A stretch of DNA of 64,000 bases from Mactromeris polynyma. Taxonomy: Eukaryota; Mollusca; Bivalvia; Venerida; Mactridae. The stretch spans positions 1 to 64,000 of the forward strand of contig JASFXZ010000073.1 of the NCBI GenBank assembly GCA_032209605.1. Direction: 5' to 3'. Below the pieces are notes generated by a model. It ran no database searches, had not been told where the DNA came from, and was given only the letters and a program-made list of their open reading frames with translations. Below, piece by piece: positions 9,507 through 24,600 of the stretch. How positions within the stretch are numbered: the stretch's first letter is position 1; the number at the start of each line of letters is the position of its first letter. The position numbers and the translations under genes are program-made.

Positions 9507-10670
9507 TAATATATTGACAGTGTTTAACAAAATGTGTTCAAGTTTATCACTTAAATTGTTTAAAGTTTATATTTACATTTGATTTACATTGTAAACGACA
9601 GTTGTGCAGAATACAGATCAATTTAGTAATCTGACGCCTATACTTCATCTATTTTTAGAACATTATTGAAATACCGCGAGAATAGTGATGACGTCAGCCA
9701 TTAAATATGGCGGTGACCCCATGTACATTTTTAACATTTTTTACGAATTTGTGACATTTTAACAATAATATTTTGCTGTTTGGTGTTTGGATATGATTGC
9801 AATTCATGATAGTGTGCAGATTTTTGATGGTAAGTTAACTATTTCTTATTTATTCTTCATTATTCATTAAGTACCGCGAGAATACAGATATGCACTGTAC
9901 AAGGCGGAGTTAAAATGAATATTCATGATGAGTAATTTTCACAACATGGCTTTCTTTACGGCACCTACCGTAATAAGCCGGGAAGAACGGCTTCGTAAAA
10001 ATTTAAAGACCGTAACTACCGTAACGTGCCGGAGAAAAGTCTCAATAAGAATTACCAGATATATTTCAAACGGATTTTATTGTCTCAAAAACAGAAATAT
10101 GGTTAGTGATATTTATGTATTTTAATGCGGGTTAATTTGAACCCTAGAATGTTTTAGTATTGTTGTAATATGATTTATAGTTATGAATGTATTATATGCT
10201 ATAATTGCTAAACGTAATCTAGATCTACAATATTACTTAAATTAACAACATTAAGGACCGTACGTACCTATGTCTATGAATACATAAAATGCTTGTACCC
10301 TTAGTATCAATGGGTCATCAGATTTTTCTAAGATGATTATTAATTTTCAAATTACAGAAACATTTACTGTCCGGTTATTGTAAAATTTCATTTTGAAAAA
10401 TTTTGCGCTCAATCAATTAAAGTTCTTTTAGCTTATCCAATCAAACATGTCACATTTCTGAAAAAGAACCACATCATATTGTAGTTCTAAAACCAAAGAA
10501 GTATTATTTTTGGTCCAATTGTCAATTTCTATTTTGTGTATAATTTCGTTGAAGTACGCAGCTCCCTTACATTTGTATACACTATATTAACTTCATAAAT
10601 GTCCAAAATGAATATTTTTCATGATGAGTTATATAAAAAAAACAATTGTTTGGTTACAATCAGAGCCACG
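9507..10670. other. Intergenic with repeated TACCGCGAGAATA motifs
   Basis: TACCGCGAGAATAGTGAT recurs at 9672-9689, and a variant at 9872-9889, matching the copy at 8840-8857. GGCGGAGTTA occurs at 8824 and 9903. ATGAATATT..CATGATGAGT occurs near 9917 and 10608. These fragments suggest several broken copies of one dispersed element around the transposase remnant. A 66-codon frame at 9925-10125 has no recognisable domain and is not called. Confidence 0.45.
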
Positions 10671-12620
10671 AAAGTACCATGCCTATAATATGGTAGTAGC
10701 CACGACAGTCACATGTCTATAATATGGTAGTAGCCACGAAAGTATCTTGTCTATAATATGGTAGTAGCCACGAAAGTCACATGTCTATAATATGGTAGTA
10801 GCCACGAAAGTATCTTGTTTATAATATGGTAGTAGCCACGAAATTCACATGTCTATAATATGGCAGTAGCCACGAAAGTATCTTGTTTATAATATGGTAG
10901 TAGCCACGAAATTCACATGTCTATAATATGGAAGTAGCCACGAAGGTCACATGTCTATAATATGGTAGTAGCCACGAAAGTCACATGTATATAATATTGT
11001 AGTAGCCACGAAAGTATCTTGTCAATAATATGGTAGTAGCCACGAAAGTCACATGTATATAATATGTATAAAATATGGTAGTAGCCACGAAAGTCACATG
11101 TCTATGATATGGCAGTAGCCACGAAAGTCGTATGTCTATAATATGGTAGTAGCCACGAAAGTCACATGTATATAATATGTCTAAAATATGGTAGTACCCA
11201 CGAAAGTCACATGTATATAATATGTCTAAAATATGGTAGTGGCCACGAAAGTATCTTGTCTATAATATGGTAGTAGCCACGAAAGTCACATGTCTATAAT
11301 ATGGTAGTAGCCACGAAAGTCACATGTATATAATATGGTAGTAGCCACGAAAGTATCTTGTCTATAATATGGTAGTAGCCACGAAAGTATCTTGTCTATA
11401 ATATGGTAGTAGCCACGAAAGTCACATGTATATAATATGTCTAAAATATGGTAGTAGCCACGAAAGTCACATGTCTATGATATGGCAGTAGCCACGAAAG
11501 TATCTTGTCTATAATATGGTAGTAGCCACGAAAGTCACATGTCTATGATATGACAGTAGCCACGAAAGTCGTATGTCTATAATATGGTAGTAGCCACGAA
11601 AGTATCTTGTCTATAATATGGTAATAGCCACGAAAGTCACATGTATATAATATGTCTAAAATATGGTAGTAGTCACGAAAGTCACATGTATATAATATGT
11701 CTAAAATATGGCAATAGCCACGAAAGTCACATGTATATAATATGTCTAAACTATGGTAGTAGCCACGAAAGTCACATGTCTATAATATGTCTAAAATATG
11801 GCAGTAGCCACGAAAGTCACATGTCTATAATATGGTAGTAGCCACGAAAATCACATGTCTATAATATGGTAGTAGCCATGAAAGTATCTTGTCTACAATA
11901 TGGTAGTAGCCACGAAAGTCACATGTCTATAATATGGAAGTAGCCACGAAAGTCACATGTCTATCATATGGTAGTAGCCACGAAAGTCACATGTATATAA
12001 TATGTCTAAAATATGGTAGTACCCACGAAAGTCACATGTATATAATATGTCTAAAGTATGGTAGTAGCCACGAAAGTCACATGTCTATAATATGGTAGTA
12101 GCCACGAAAATCACATGTCTATAATATGGTAGTAGCCACGAAAGTATCTTGTCTATAATATGGTAGTAGCCACGAAAGTCACATGTCTATAATATGTCTA
12201 AAATATGGTAGTAGCCACGAAAGTCACATGTCTATAATATTGTAGTAGCCACGAAAGTCACATGTCTATAATATGGTAGTAGCCACGAAAGTATCTTGTC
12301 TATAATATGGTAGTAGCCACGAAAGTCACATGTCTATAATATGGCAGTAGCCACGAAAGTCACATGTCAATAATATGGTAGTAGCCACGAAAGTATCTTG
12401 TCTATAATATGGTAGTAGCCACGAAAGTATCTTGTCTATAATATGGTAGTAGCCACGAAAGTCACATGTCTATAATATGGCAGTAGCCACGAAAGTCACA
12501 TGTCTATAATATGGTAGTAGCCACGAAAGTATCTTGTCTATAATATGGTAGTAGCGACGAAAGTCACATGTCTATAATATGGCAGTAGCCACGAAAGTCA
12601 CATGTATATAATATGGTAGT
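10671..12620. repeat. 34/45-bp tandem repeat array (minisatellite)
   Basis: About 55 copies of a unit containing GTAGTAGCCACGAAAGT followed by one of three tails. CACATGTCTATAATATG and ATCTTGTCTATAATATG both give 34 bases. A longer tail with an extra ATGTCTAAAAT-type segment gives 45 bases. The three unit types are interspersed, with runs suggesting local duplication. There is no coding role; small open frames across it are artefacts. It joins the 230-bp satellite directly at 12617-12624. Confidence 0.95.
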
Positions 12621-15600
12621 ACCCTTCTTTCAAAATGGCGGAAATTTACAGCATGGGTTACTTCCCCTGATTTCAAAATCATTGATATTCCGTGAAAATG
12701 GCAGCCATTTTGACATCAGGGGACATAAATCATGTCTAAAATTGCATCCATTTTGTAATAAAGGGACATTACTCTCATTCATAATAGCGACCATTTTTAA
12801 GCAGGATGCATAACTCTACCTTGCTTGGCGACCATTAAAACAAGAGCAGTCTCCCTTCTTTCAAAATGGTGGAAATTAAAAGCACGGATTACTTCCCCTG
12901 ATTTCAAAATGGTTGATATTCCGCGAAAATGGCAGCCATTTTGACATCAGGGGACATAAATCATGTCTAAAATTGCATCCATTTTGTAATAAAGGGACAT
13001 TACTCTCATTCACAATTGCGACCATTTTTAAGCAGGATGCATAACTCTACCTTGCTTGGCGACCATTAAAACAAGTGTAGCCTCCCTTCTTTCAAAATGG
13101 TGGAAATTAAAAGCATGGATTTCTTCCCCTGATTTCAAAATGGTTGATATTCCGCGAAAATGGCAGCCATTTTGACATCAGGGGACATAAATCATGTCTA
13201 AAATTGCATCCATTTTGTAATAAAGGGACATTACTCTCATTCATTATAGCGGCCATTTTAAGCAGGGGGCATAACTGAACCTTTTAGGCGACCATTCGAA
13301 ACAAGAGTAGCCTCCCTTCTTTCAAAATGTCGGAAATTTACAGCATGGGTTACTTCCCCTGATTTCAAAATGATTGATATTCCGCGAAAATGGCAGCCAT
13401 TTTGACATATAAATCATATCTAAAATTGCATCCATTTTGTAATAAAGGGACATTACTCTCATTCATAATAGCGACCATTTTTAAGCAGGATGCATAACTC
13501 TACATTGCTTCGCGACCATTCAAAACAAGAGTAGCCTCCCTTCTTTCAAAATGGTCGAAATTAACAGAACGGATTACTTCCCCTGATGTCAAAATGTTTG
13601 ATATTCCGCGAAAATGGCAGCCATTTTGACATCAAGGGACATAAATCATGTCTAAAATTGCATCCATTTTGTAATAAAGGGACATTACTCTTTTTCATTA
13701 TAGCGGCCATTTTAAGCAGGGGGCATAACTGTACCTTTGAGGCGACCATTCGAAACAAGAGTATCCTCCCTTATTTCAAAATGGCGGAAATTTACAGCAT
13801 GGATTACTTCCCCTGATTTCAAAATGATTGATATTCCGCGAAAATGGCAGCCATTTTGACATCAGGGGACATAAATCATGTCTAAAATTGCATCCATTTT
13901 GTAATAAAGGGACATTACTCTCATTCACAATTGCGACCATTTTTAAGCAGGATGCATAACTCTACCTTGCTTGGCGACCATTAAAACAAGAGTAGCCTCC
14001 CTTCTTTCAAAATGGTGGAAATTAAAAGCACGGATTACTTCCCCTGATTTCAAAATGGTTGATATTCCGCGAAAATGGCAGCCATTTTGACATCAGGGGA
14101 CATAAATCATGTCTAAAATTGCATCCATTTTGTATAAAAGGGACATTACTCTCATTCATAATAGCGGCCATTTTTAAGCAGGATGCATAACTCTCCATTC
14201 GAAACAAGAGCAGCCTCCCTTCTTTCAAAATGGTGGAAATTAACAGCATGGATTACTTCCCCTGATTTCAAAATGGTTGATATTCCGCGAAAATGGCAGC
14301 CATTTTGACATCAGGGGACATAAATCATGTCTAAAATTGCATCCATTTTGTAATGAAGGCACATTACTCTCATTCATAATAGCGGCCATTTTTAAGCAGG
14401 ATGCATAACTCTACCTTGCTTGTCGACCATTCGAAACAAGAGTATCCTCCCTTATTTCAAAATGGCGGAAATTTACAGCATGGATTACTTCCCCTGATTT
14501 CAAAATGATTGATATTCCGCGAAAATGGCAGCCATTTTGACATCAGGGGACATAAATCATGTCTAAAATTGCATCCATTTTGTAATAAAGGGACATTACT
14601 CTCATTCACAATTGCGACCATTTTTAAGCAGGATGCATAACTCTACCTTGCTTGGCGACCATTAAAACAAGAGTAGCCTCCCTTCTTTCAAAATGGTGGA
14701 AATTAAAAGCACGGATTACTTCCCCTGATTTCAAAATGTGTGATATTCCGCGAAAATGGCAGCCATTTTGACATCAGGGGACATAAATCATGTCTAAAAT
14801 TGCATCCATTTTGTATAAAAGGGACATTACTCTCATTCATAATAGCGGCCATTTTTAAGCAGGATGCATAACTCTACCTTGCTTGGCAACCATTCGAAAC
14901 AAGAGCAGCCTCCCTTCTTTCAAAATGGTGGAAATTAACAGCATGGATTACTTCCCCTGATTTCAAAATGGTTGATATTCCGCGAAAATGGCAGCCATTT
15001 TGACATCAGGGGACATAAATCATGTCAAAAATTGCATCCATTTTGTAATGAAGGCACATTACTCTCATTCATAATAGCGGCCATTTTAAGCAGGATGCAT
15101 AACTCTACCTTGCTTGTCGACCATTCGAAACAAGAGTAGCCTCCCTTCTTTCAAAATGGTGGAAATTAACAGAACGGATTACTTCCCCTGATGTCAAAAT
15201 GTTTGATATTCCGCGAAAATGGCAGCCATTTTGACATCAAGGGACATAAATCAATGTCTAAAATTGCATCCATTTTGTAATAAAGGGACATTACTCTTTT
15301 TCATTATAGCGGCCAGTTTAAGCAGGGGGCATAACTGTACCTTTGAGGCGGACCATTCGAAACAAGAGTATCCTCCCTTATTTCAAAATGGCGGAAATTT
15401 ACAGCATGGATTACTTCCCCTGATTTCAAAATGATTGATATTCCGCGAAAATGGCAGCCATTTTGACATCAGGGGACATAAATCATGTCTAAAATTGCAT
15501 CCATTTTGTAATAAAGGGACATTACTCTTTTTCATTATAGCGGCCATTTTAAGCAGGGGGCATAACTGTACCTTTGAGGCGACCATTCGAACAAGAGTAT

Positions 15601-18600
15601 CCTCCCTTATTTCAAAAATGGCGGAAATTTACAGCATGGATTACTTCCCCTGATTTCAAAATGATTGATATTCCGCGAAAATGGCAGCCATTTTGACATC
15701 AGGGGGACATAAATCATGTCTAAAATTGCATCCATTTTGTAATAAAGGGGCATTACTCTCATTTCACAATTGCGACATTTTTAAGCAGGATGCATAACTC
15801 TACCTTGCTTGGCGACCATAAAAACAAGAGTAGCCTCCCTTCTTTCAAAATGGTGGAAATTAAAAGCACGGATTACTTCCCCTGATTTCAAAATGGCTGA
15901 TATTCGCGAAAATGGCAGCCATTTTGACATCAGGGGACATAAATCATGTCTAAAATTGCATCCATTTTGTATAAAAGGGACATTACTCTCATTCATAAAA
16001 GCGGCCATTTTTAAGCAGGATGCATAACTCTCCATTCGAAACAAGAGCAGCCTCCCTTCTTTCAAATGGTGGAAATTAACAGCTTGGATTACTTCCCCTG
16101 ATTTCAAAATGGTTGATATTCCGCGAAAATGGCAGCCATTTTGACATCAGGGGACATAAATCATGTCTAAAATTGCATCCATTTTGTATAAAAGTGACAT
16201 TACTCTCATTCATAATAGCGGCCATTTTTAAGCAGGATGCATAACTCTACTTGCTTGGCAACCATTCGAAACAAGAGCAGCCTCCCTTCTTTCAAAATGG
16301 TGGAAATTAACAGCATGGATTACTTCCCCTGACTTCAAAATGGTTGATATTCCGCGAAAATGGCAGCCATTTTGACATCAGGGGACATAAATTATGTCTA
16401 AAATTGCATCCATTTTGTAATGAAGGCACATTACTCTCATTCATAATAGCGGCCATTTTTAAGCAGGATGCATAACTCTACCTTGCTTGTCGACCATTCG
16501 AAACAAGAGTAGCCTCCCTTCTTTCAAAATGGTGGAAATTAACAGAACGGATTACTTCCCCTGATGTCAAAATGTTTGATATTCCGCGAAAATGGCAGCC
16601 ATTTTGACATCAAGGGACATAAATCATGTCTAAAATTGCATCCATTTTGTTATAAAGGGACATTACTCTTTTTCATTATAGCGGCCAGTTTAAGCAGGGG
16701 GCATAACTGTACCTTTGAGGCGACCATTCGAAACAAGAGTATCCTCCCTTATTTCAAAATGGCGGAAATTTACAGCATGGATTACTTCCCCTGATTTCAA
16801 AATGATTGATATTCCGCGAAAATGGCAGCCATTTTGACATCAGGGGACATAAATCATGTCTAAAATTGCATCCATTTTGTAATAAAGGGACATTACTCTT
16901 TTTCATTATAGCGTCCATTTTAAGCAGGGGGCATAACTGTACCTTTGAGGCGACCATTCGAAACAAGAGTATCCTCCCTTATTTCAAAATGGCGGAAATT
17001 TACAGCATGGATTACTTCCCCTGATTTCAAAATGATTGATATTCCGCGAAAATGGCAGCCATTTTGACATCAGGGGACATAAATCATGTCTAAAATTGCA
17101 TCCATTTTGTATAAAAGGGACATTACTCTCATTCATAATAGCGGCCATTTTTAAGCAGGATGCATAACTCTACCTTGCTTGGCAACCATTCGAAACAAGA
17201 GCAGCCTCCCTTCTTTCAAAATGGTGGAAATTAACAGCATGGATTACTTCCCCTGATTTCAAAATGGTTGATATTCCGCGAAAATGGCAGCCATTTTGAC
17301 ATCAGGGGACATAAATCATGTCTAAAATTGCATCCATTTTGTAATGAAGGCACATTACTCTCATTCATAATAGCGGCCATTTTTAAGCAGGATGCATAAC
17401 TCTACCTTGCTTGTCGACCATTCGAAACAAGAGTAGCCTCCCTTCTTTCAAAATGGTGGAAATTAACAGAACGGATTACTTCGCCTGATGTCAAAATGTT
17501 TGATATTCCGCGAAAATGGCAGCCATTTTGACATCAAGGGACATAAATCAATGTCTAAAATTGCATCCATTTTGTAATAAAGGGACATTACTCTTTTTCA
17601 TTATAGCGGCCAGTTTAAGCAGGGGGCATAACTGTACCTTTGAGGCGACCATTCGAAACAAGAGTATCCTCCCTTATTTCAAAATGGCGGAAATTTACAG
17701 CATGGATTACTTCCCCTGATTTCAAAATGATTGATATTCCGCGAAAATGGCAGCCATTTTGACATCAGGGGACATAAATCATGTCTAAAATTGCATCCAT
17801 TTTGTAATAAAGGGACATTACTCTTTTTCATTATAGCGGCCATTTTAAGCAGGGGGCATAACTGTACCTTTGAGGCGACCATTCGAAACAAGAGTATCCT
17901 CCCTTATTTCAAAATGGCGGAAATTTACAGCATGGATTACTTCCCCTGATTTCAAAATGATTGATATTCCGCGAAAATGGCAGCCATTTTGACATCAGGG
18001 GACATAAATCATGTCTAAAATTGCATCCATTTTGTAATAAAGGGACATTACTCTCATTCACAATTGCGACCATTTTTAAGCAGGATGCATAACTCTACCT
18101 TGCTTGGCGACCATTAAAACAAGAGTAGCCTCCCTTCTTTCAAAATGGTGGAAATTAAAAGCACGGATTACTTCCCCTGATTTCAAAATGGTTGATATTC
18201 CGCGAAAATGGCAGCCATTTTGACATCAGGGGACATAAATCATGTCTAAAATTGCATCCATTTTGTATAAAAGGGACATTACTCTCATTCATAATAACGG
18301 CCATTTTTAAGCAGGATGCATAACTCTACCTTGCTTGGCAACCATTCGAAACAAGAGCAGCCTCCCTTCTTTCAAAATGGTGGCAATTTACAGCACGGAT
18401 TACTTCCCCTGATTTCAAAATGGTTGATATTCTGCGAAAATGGCAGCCATTTTGACATCAGGGGACATAAATCATGTCTAAAATTGCATCCGATTTGAAA
18501 TAAAGGGACATTACTCTCATTCATAATAGCGGCAATTTTAAGCAGGGGGCAGAACTGTACCTTTTAGGCGACCATTCGAAACAAGAGTAGCCTCCCTTCT

Positions 18601-21600
18601 TTCAAAATGGTGGCAATTAACAGCACGGATTACTTCCCCTGATTTCAAAATGGTTGATATTCCGCGAAAATGGCAGCCATTTTGACATCAGGGGACATAA
18701 ATCATGTCTAAAATTACATCCAATTTGAAATAAAGGGACATTACTCTCATTCATAATAGCGCTTATTTTAAGCAGGGGGCAGAACTGTACCTAGCTTGGC
18801 GACCATTCGAAACAAGAGTAGCCTCCCTTCTTTCAAAATGGTGGCAATTAACAGCACGGATTACTTCCCTGATTTCAAAATGGTTGATATTCGGCGAAAA
18901 TGGCAGCCATTTTGACATCAGGGGACATAAATCATGTCTAAAATTGCATCCAATTTGAAATAAAGGGACATTACTCTCATTCATAATAGCGGCCATTTCA
19001 AGCAGGGGGCATAACTGTACCTTTTAGGCGACCATTCGAAACAAGAGTAGCCTCCCTTCTTTCAAAATGGTGGCAATTAACAGCACGGATTACTTCCCCT
19101 GATTTCAAAATGGTTGATATTCCGCAAAAATGGCAGCCATTTTGATATCAGGGGACATAAATCATGTCTAAAATTGCATCCAATTTGAAATAAAGGGACA
19201 TTACTGTCATTCATAATAGCGGCCATTTTGAGCAGGGGGCATAACTGTACCTTTTAGGCGACCATTCGAAACAAGAGTAGCCTCCCTTCTTTCAAAATGG
19301 TGGCAATTAACAGCACGGATTACTTCCCCTGATTTCAAAATGGTTGATATTCCGCGAAAATGGCAGCCATTTTGACATCAGGGGACATAAATCATGTCTA
19401 AAATTGCATCCAATTTGAAATAAAGGGACATTACTGTCATTCATAATAGCGGCCATTTTAAGCAGGGGGCATAACTGTACCTTTTAGGCGACCATTCGAA
19501 ACAAGAGTAGCCTCCCTTCTTTCAAAATGGTGGCAATTAACAGCACGGATTACTTCCCCTGATTTCAAAATGGTTGATATTCCGCGAAAATGGCAGCCAT
19601 TTTGACATCAGGGGACATAAATCATGTCTAAAATTGCATCCAATTTGAAATAAAGGGACATTACTCTCATTCATAATAGCGGCCATTTTAAGCAGGGGGC
19701 ATAACTGTACCTTTGAGGCGACCATTCGAAACAAGAGTAACCTGCCTATTTCAAAATGGCGGAAATTTACAGCATGGATTACTTCCCCAGATTTCAAAAT
19801 GATTGATATTCCGCGAAAATGGCAGCCATTTTGACATCAGGGGACATAAATCATGTCTAAAATTGCATCCATTTTGTAATAAAGGGACATTACTCTTTTT
19901 CATTATAGCGGCCATTTTAAGCAGGGGGCATAACTGTACCTTTGAGGCGACCATTCGAAACAAGAGTATCCTCCCTTATTTCAAAATGGCGGAAATTTAC
20001 AGCATGGATTACTTCCCCTGATTTCAAAATGATTGATATTCCGCGAAAATGGCAGCCATTTTGACATCAGGGGGACATAAATCATGTCTGAAATTGCATC
20101 CATTTTGTAATAAAGGGACATTACTCTCATTCACAATTGCGACCATTTTTAAGCAGGATGCATAACTCTACCTTGCTTGGCGACCATTAAAACAAGAGTA
20201 GCCTCCCTTCTTTCAAAATGGTGGAAATTAAAAGCACGGATTACTTCCCCTGATTTCAAAATGGTTGATATTCCGCGAAAATGGCAGCCATTTTGACATC
20301 AGGGGACATAAATCATGTCTAAAATTGCATCCATTTTGTATAAAAGGGACATTACTCTCATTCATAATAACGGCCATTTTTAAGCAGGATGCATAACTCT
20401 ACCTTGCTTGGCAACCATTCGAAACAAGAGCAGCCTCCCTTCTTTCAAAATGGTGGCAATTTACAGCACGGATTACTTCCCCTGATTTCAAAATGGTTGA
20501 TATTCTGCGAAATGGCAGCCATTTTGACATCAGGGGGACATAAATCATGTCTAAAATTGCATCCGATTTGAAATAAAGGGACATTACTCTCATTCATAAT
20601 AGCGGCAATTTTAAGCAGGGGGCAGAACTGTACCTTTTAGGCGACCATTCGAAACAAGAGTAGCCTCCCTTCTTTCAAAATGGTGGCAATTAACAGCACG
20701 GATTACTTCCCCTGATTTCAAATGGTTGATATTCCGCGAAAATGGCAGCCATTTTGACATCAGGGGACATAAATCATGTCTAAAATTACATCCAATTTGA
20801 AATAAAGGGACATTACTCTCATTCATAATAGCGCTTATTTTAAGCAGGGGCAGAACTGTACCTTAGCTTGGCGACCATTCGAAACAAGAGTAGCCTCCCT
20901 TCTTTCAAAATGGTGGCAATTAACAGCACGGATTACTTCCCTGATTTCAAAATGGTTGATATTCCGCGAAAATGGCAGCCATTTTGACATCAGGGGACAT
21001 AAATCATGTCTAAAATTGCATCCAATTTGAAATAAAGGGACATTACTCTCATTCATAATAGCGGCCATTTCAAGCAGGGGGGCATAACTGTACCTTTTAG
21101 GCGACCATTCGAAACAAGAGTAGCCTCCCTTCTTTCAAAATGGTGGCAATTAACAGCACGGATTACGTTCCCCTGATTTCAAAATGGTTGATATTCCGCA
21201 AAAATGGCAGCCATTTTGATATCAGGGGACATAAATCATGTCTAAAATTGCATCCAATTTGAAATAAAGGGACATTACTCTCATTCATAATAGCGGCCAT
21301 TTTGAGCAGGGGGCATAACTGTACCTTTTAGGCGACCATTCGAAACAAGAGTAGCCTCCCTTCTTCAAAATGGTGGCAATTAACAGCACGGATTACTTCC
21401 CCTGATTTCAAAATGGTTGATATTCCGCGAAAATGGCAGCCATTTTGACATCAGGGGACATAAATCATGTCTAAAATTGCATCCAATTTGAAATAAAGGG
21501 ACATTACTGTCATTCATAATAGCGGCCATTTTAAGCAGGGGGCATAACTGTACCTTTTAGGCGACCATTCGAAACAAGAGTAGCCTCCTTCTTTCAAAAT

Positions 21601-24600
21601 GGTGGCAATTAACAGCACGGATTACTTCCCCTGATTTCAAAATGGTTGATATTCCGCGAAAATGGCAGCCATTTTGACATCAGGGGACATAAATCATGTC
21701 TAAAATTGCATCCAATTTGAAATAAAGGGACATTACTCTCATTCATAATAGCGGCCATTTTAAGCAGGGGGGCATAACTGTACCTTTGAGGCGACCATTC
21801 GAAACAAGAGTATCCTCCCTTATTTCAAAATGGCGGAAATTTACAGCATGGATTACTTCCCCTGATTTCAAAATGATTGATATTCCGCGAAAATGGCAGC
21901 CATTTTGACATCAGGGGACATAAATCATGTCTAAAATTGCATCCATTTTGTAATAAAGGGACATTACTCTTTTCATTATAGCGGCCATTTTAAGCAGGGG
22001 GCATAACTGTACCTTTGAGGCGACCATTCGAAACAAGAGTATCCTCCCTTATTTCAAATGGCGGAAATTTACAGCATGGATTACTTCCCCTGATTTCAAA
22101 ATGATTGATATTCCGCGAAAATGGCAGCCATTTTGACATCAGGGGACATAAATCATGTCTAAAATTGCATCCATTTTGTAATAAAGGGACATTACTCTCA
22201 TTCACAATTGCGACCATTTTTAAGCAGGATGCATAACTCTACCTTGCTTGGCGACCATTAAAACAAGAGTAGCCTCCCTTCTTTCAAAAATGGTGAAATT
22301 AAAAGCACGGATTACTTCCCCTGATTTCAAAATGGTTGATATTCCGCGAAAATGGCAGCCATTTTGACATCAGGGGACATAAATCATGTCTAAAATTGCA
22401 TCCATTTTGTATAAAAGGGACATTACTCTCATTCATAATAACGGCCATTTTTAAGCAGGATGCATAACTCTACCTTGCTTGGCAACCATTCGAAACAAGA
22501 GCAGCCTCCCTTCTTTCAAAATGGTGGCAATTTACAGCACGGATTACTTCCCCTGATTTCAAAATGGTTGATATTCTGCGAAAATGGCAGCCATTTTGAC
22601 ATCAGGGGACATAAATCATGTCTAAAATTGCATCCGATTTGAAATAAAGGGACATTACTCTCATTCATAATAGCGGCAATTTTAAGCAGGGGGCAGAACT
22701 GTACCTTTTAGGCGACCATTCGAAACAAGAGTAGCCTCCCTTCTTTCAAAATGGTGGCAATTAACAGCACGGATTACTTCCCCTGATTTCAAAATGGTTG
22801 ATATTCCGCGAAAATGGCAGCCATTTTGACATCAGGGGACATAAATCATGTCTAAAATTACATCCAATTTGAAATAAAGGGACATTACTCTCATTCATAA
22901 TAGCGCTTATTTTAAGCAGGGGGCAGAACTGTACCTAGCTTGGCGACCATTCGAAACAAGAGTAGCCTCCCTTCTTTCAAAATGGTGGCAATTAACAGCA
23001 CGGATTACTTCCCTGATTTCAAAATGGTTGATATTCCGCGAAAATGGCAGCCATTTTGACATCAGGGGACATAAATCATGTCTAAAATTGCATCCAATTT
23101 GAAATAAAGGGACATTACTCTCATTCATAATAGCGGCCATTTCAAGCAGGGGGCATAACTGTACCTTTTAGGCGACCATTCGAAACAAGAGTAGCCTCCC
23201 TTCTTTCAAAATGGTGGCAATTAACAGCACGGATTACTTCCCCTGATTTCAAAATGGTTGATATTCCGCAAAAATGGCAGCCATTTTGATATCAGGGGAC
23301 ATAAATCATGTCTAAAATTGCATCCAATTTGAAATAAAGGGACATTACTCTCATTCATAATAGCGGCCATTTTGAGCAGGGGGCATAACTGTACCTTTAA
23401 GGCGACCATTCGAAACAAGAGTAGCCTCCCTTCTTTCAAAATGGTGGCAATTAACAGCACGGATTACTTCCCCTGATTTCAAAATGGTTGATATTCCGCG
23501 AAAATGGCAGCCATTTTGACATCAGGGGACATAAATCATGTCTAAAATTGCATCCAATTTGAAATAAAGGGACATTACTGTCATTCATAATAGCGGCCAT
23601 TTTAAGCAGGGGGCATAACTGTACCTTTTAGGCGACCATTCGAAACAAGAGTAGCCTCCCTTCTTTCAAAATGGTGGCAATTAACAGCACGGATTACTTC
23701 CCCTGATTTCAAAATGGTTGATATTCCGCGAAAATGGCAGCCATTTTGACATCAGGGGACATAAATCATGTCTAAAATTACATCCAATTTGAAATAAAGG
23801 GACATTACTCTCATTCATAATAGCGCTTATTTTAAGCAGGGGGCAGAACTGTACCTAGCTTGGCGACCATTCGAAACAAGAGTAGCCTCCCTTCTTTCAA
23901 AATGGTGGCAATTAACAGCACGGATTACTTCCCTGATTTCAAAATGGTTGATATTCCGCGAAAATGGCAGCCATTTTGACATCAGGGGACATAAATCATG
24001 TCTAAAATTGCATCCAATTTGAAATAAAGGGACATTACTCTCATTCATAATAGCGGCCATTTCAAGCAGGGGGCATAACTGTACCTTTTAGGCGACCATT
24101 CGAAACAAGAGTAGCCTCCCTTCTTTCAAAATGGTGGCAATTAACAGCACGGATTACTTCCCCTGATTTCAAAATGGTTGATATTCCGCAAAAATGGCAG
24201 CCATTTTGATATCAGGGGACATAAATCATGTCTAAAATTGCATCCAATTTGAAATAAAGGGACATTACTCTCATTCATAATAGCGGCCATTTTGAGCAGG
24301 GGGCATAACTGTACCTTTTAGGCGACCATTCGAAACAAGAGTAGCCTCCCTTCTTTCAAAATGGTGGCAATTAACAGCACGGATTACTTCCCCTGATTTC
24401 AAAATGGTTGATATTCCGCGAAAATGGCAGCCATTTTGACATCAGGGGACATAAATCATGTCTAAAATTGCATCCAATTTGAAATAAAGGGACATTACTC
24501 TCATTCATAATAGCGGCCATTTTAAGCAGGGGGCATAACTGTACCTTTTAGGCGACCATTCGAAACAAGAGTAGCCTCCCTTCTTTCAAAATGGTGGCAA

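Noticed and set aside
10671..12620. CRISPR array
   Set aside because: Units are joined directly, with no unique spacers of regular length; whole units differ only by shared variants. It is a eukaryotic minisatellite.
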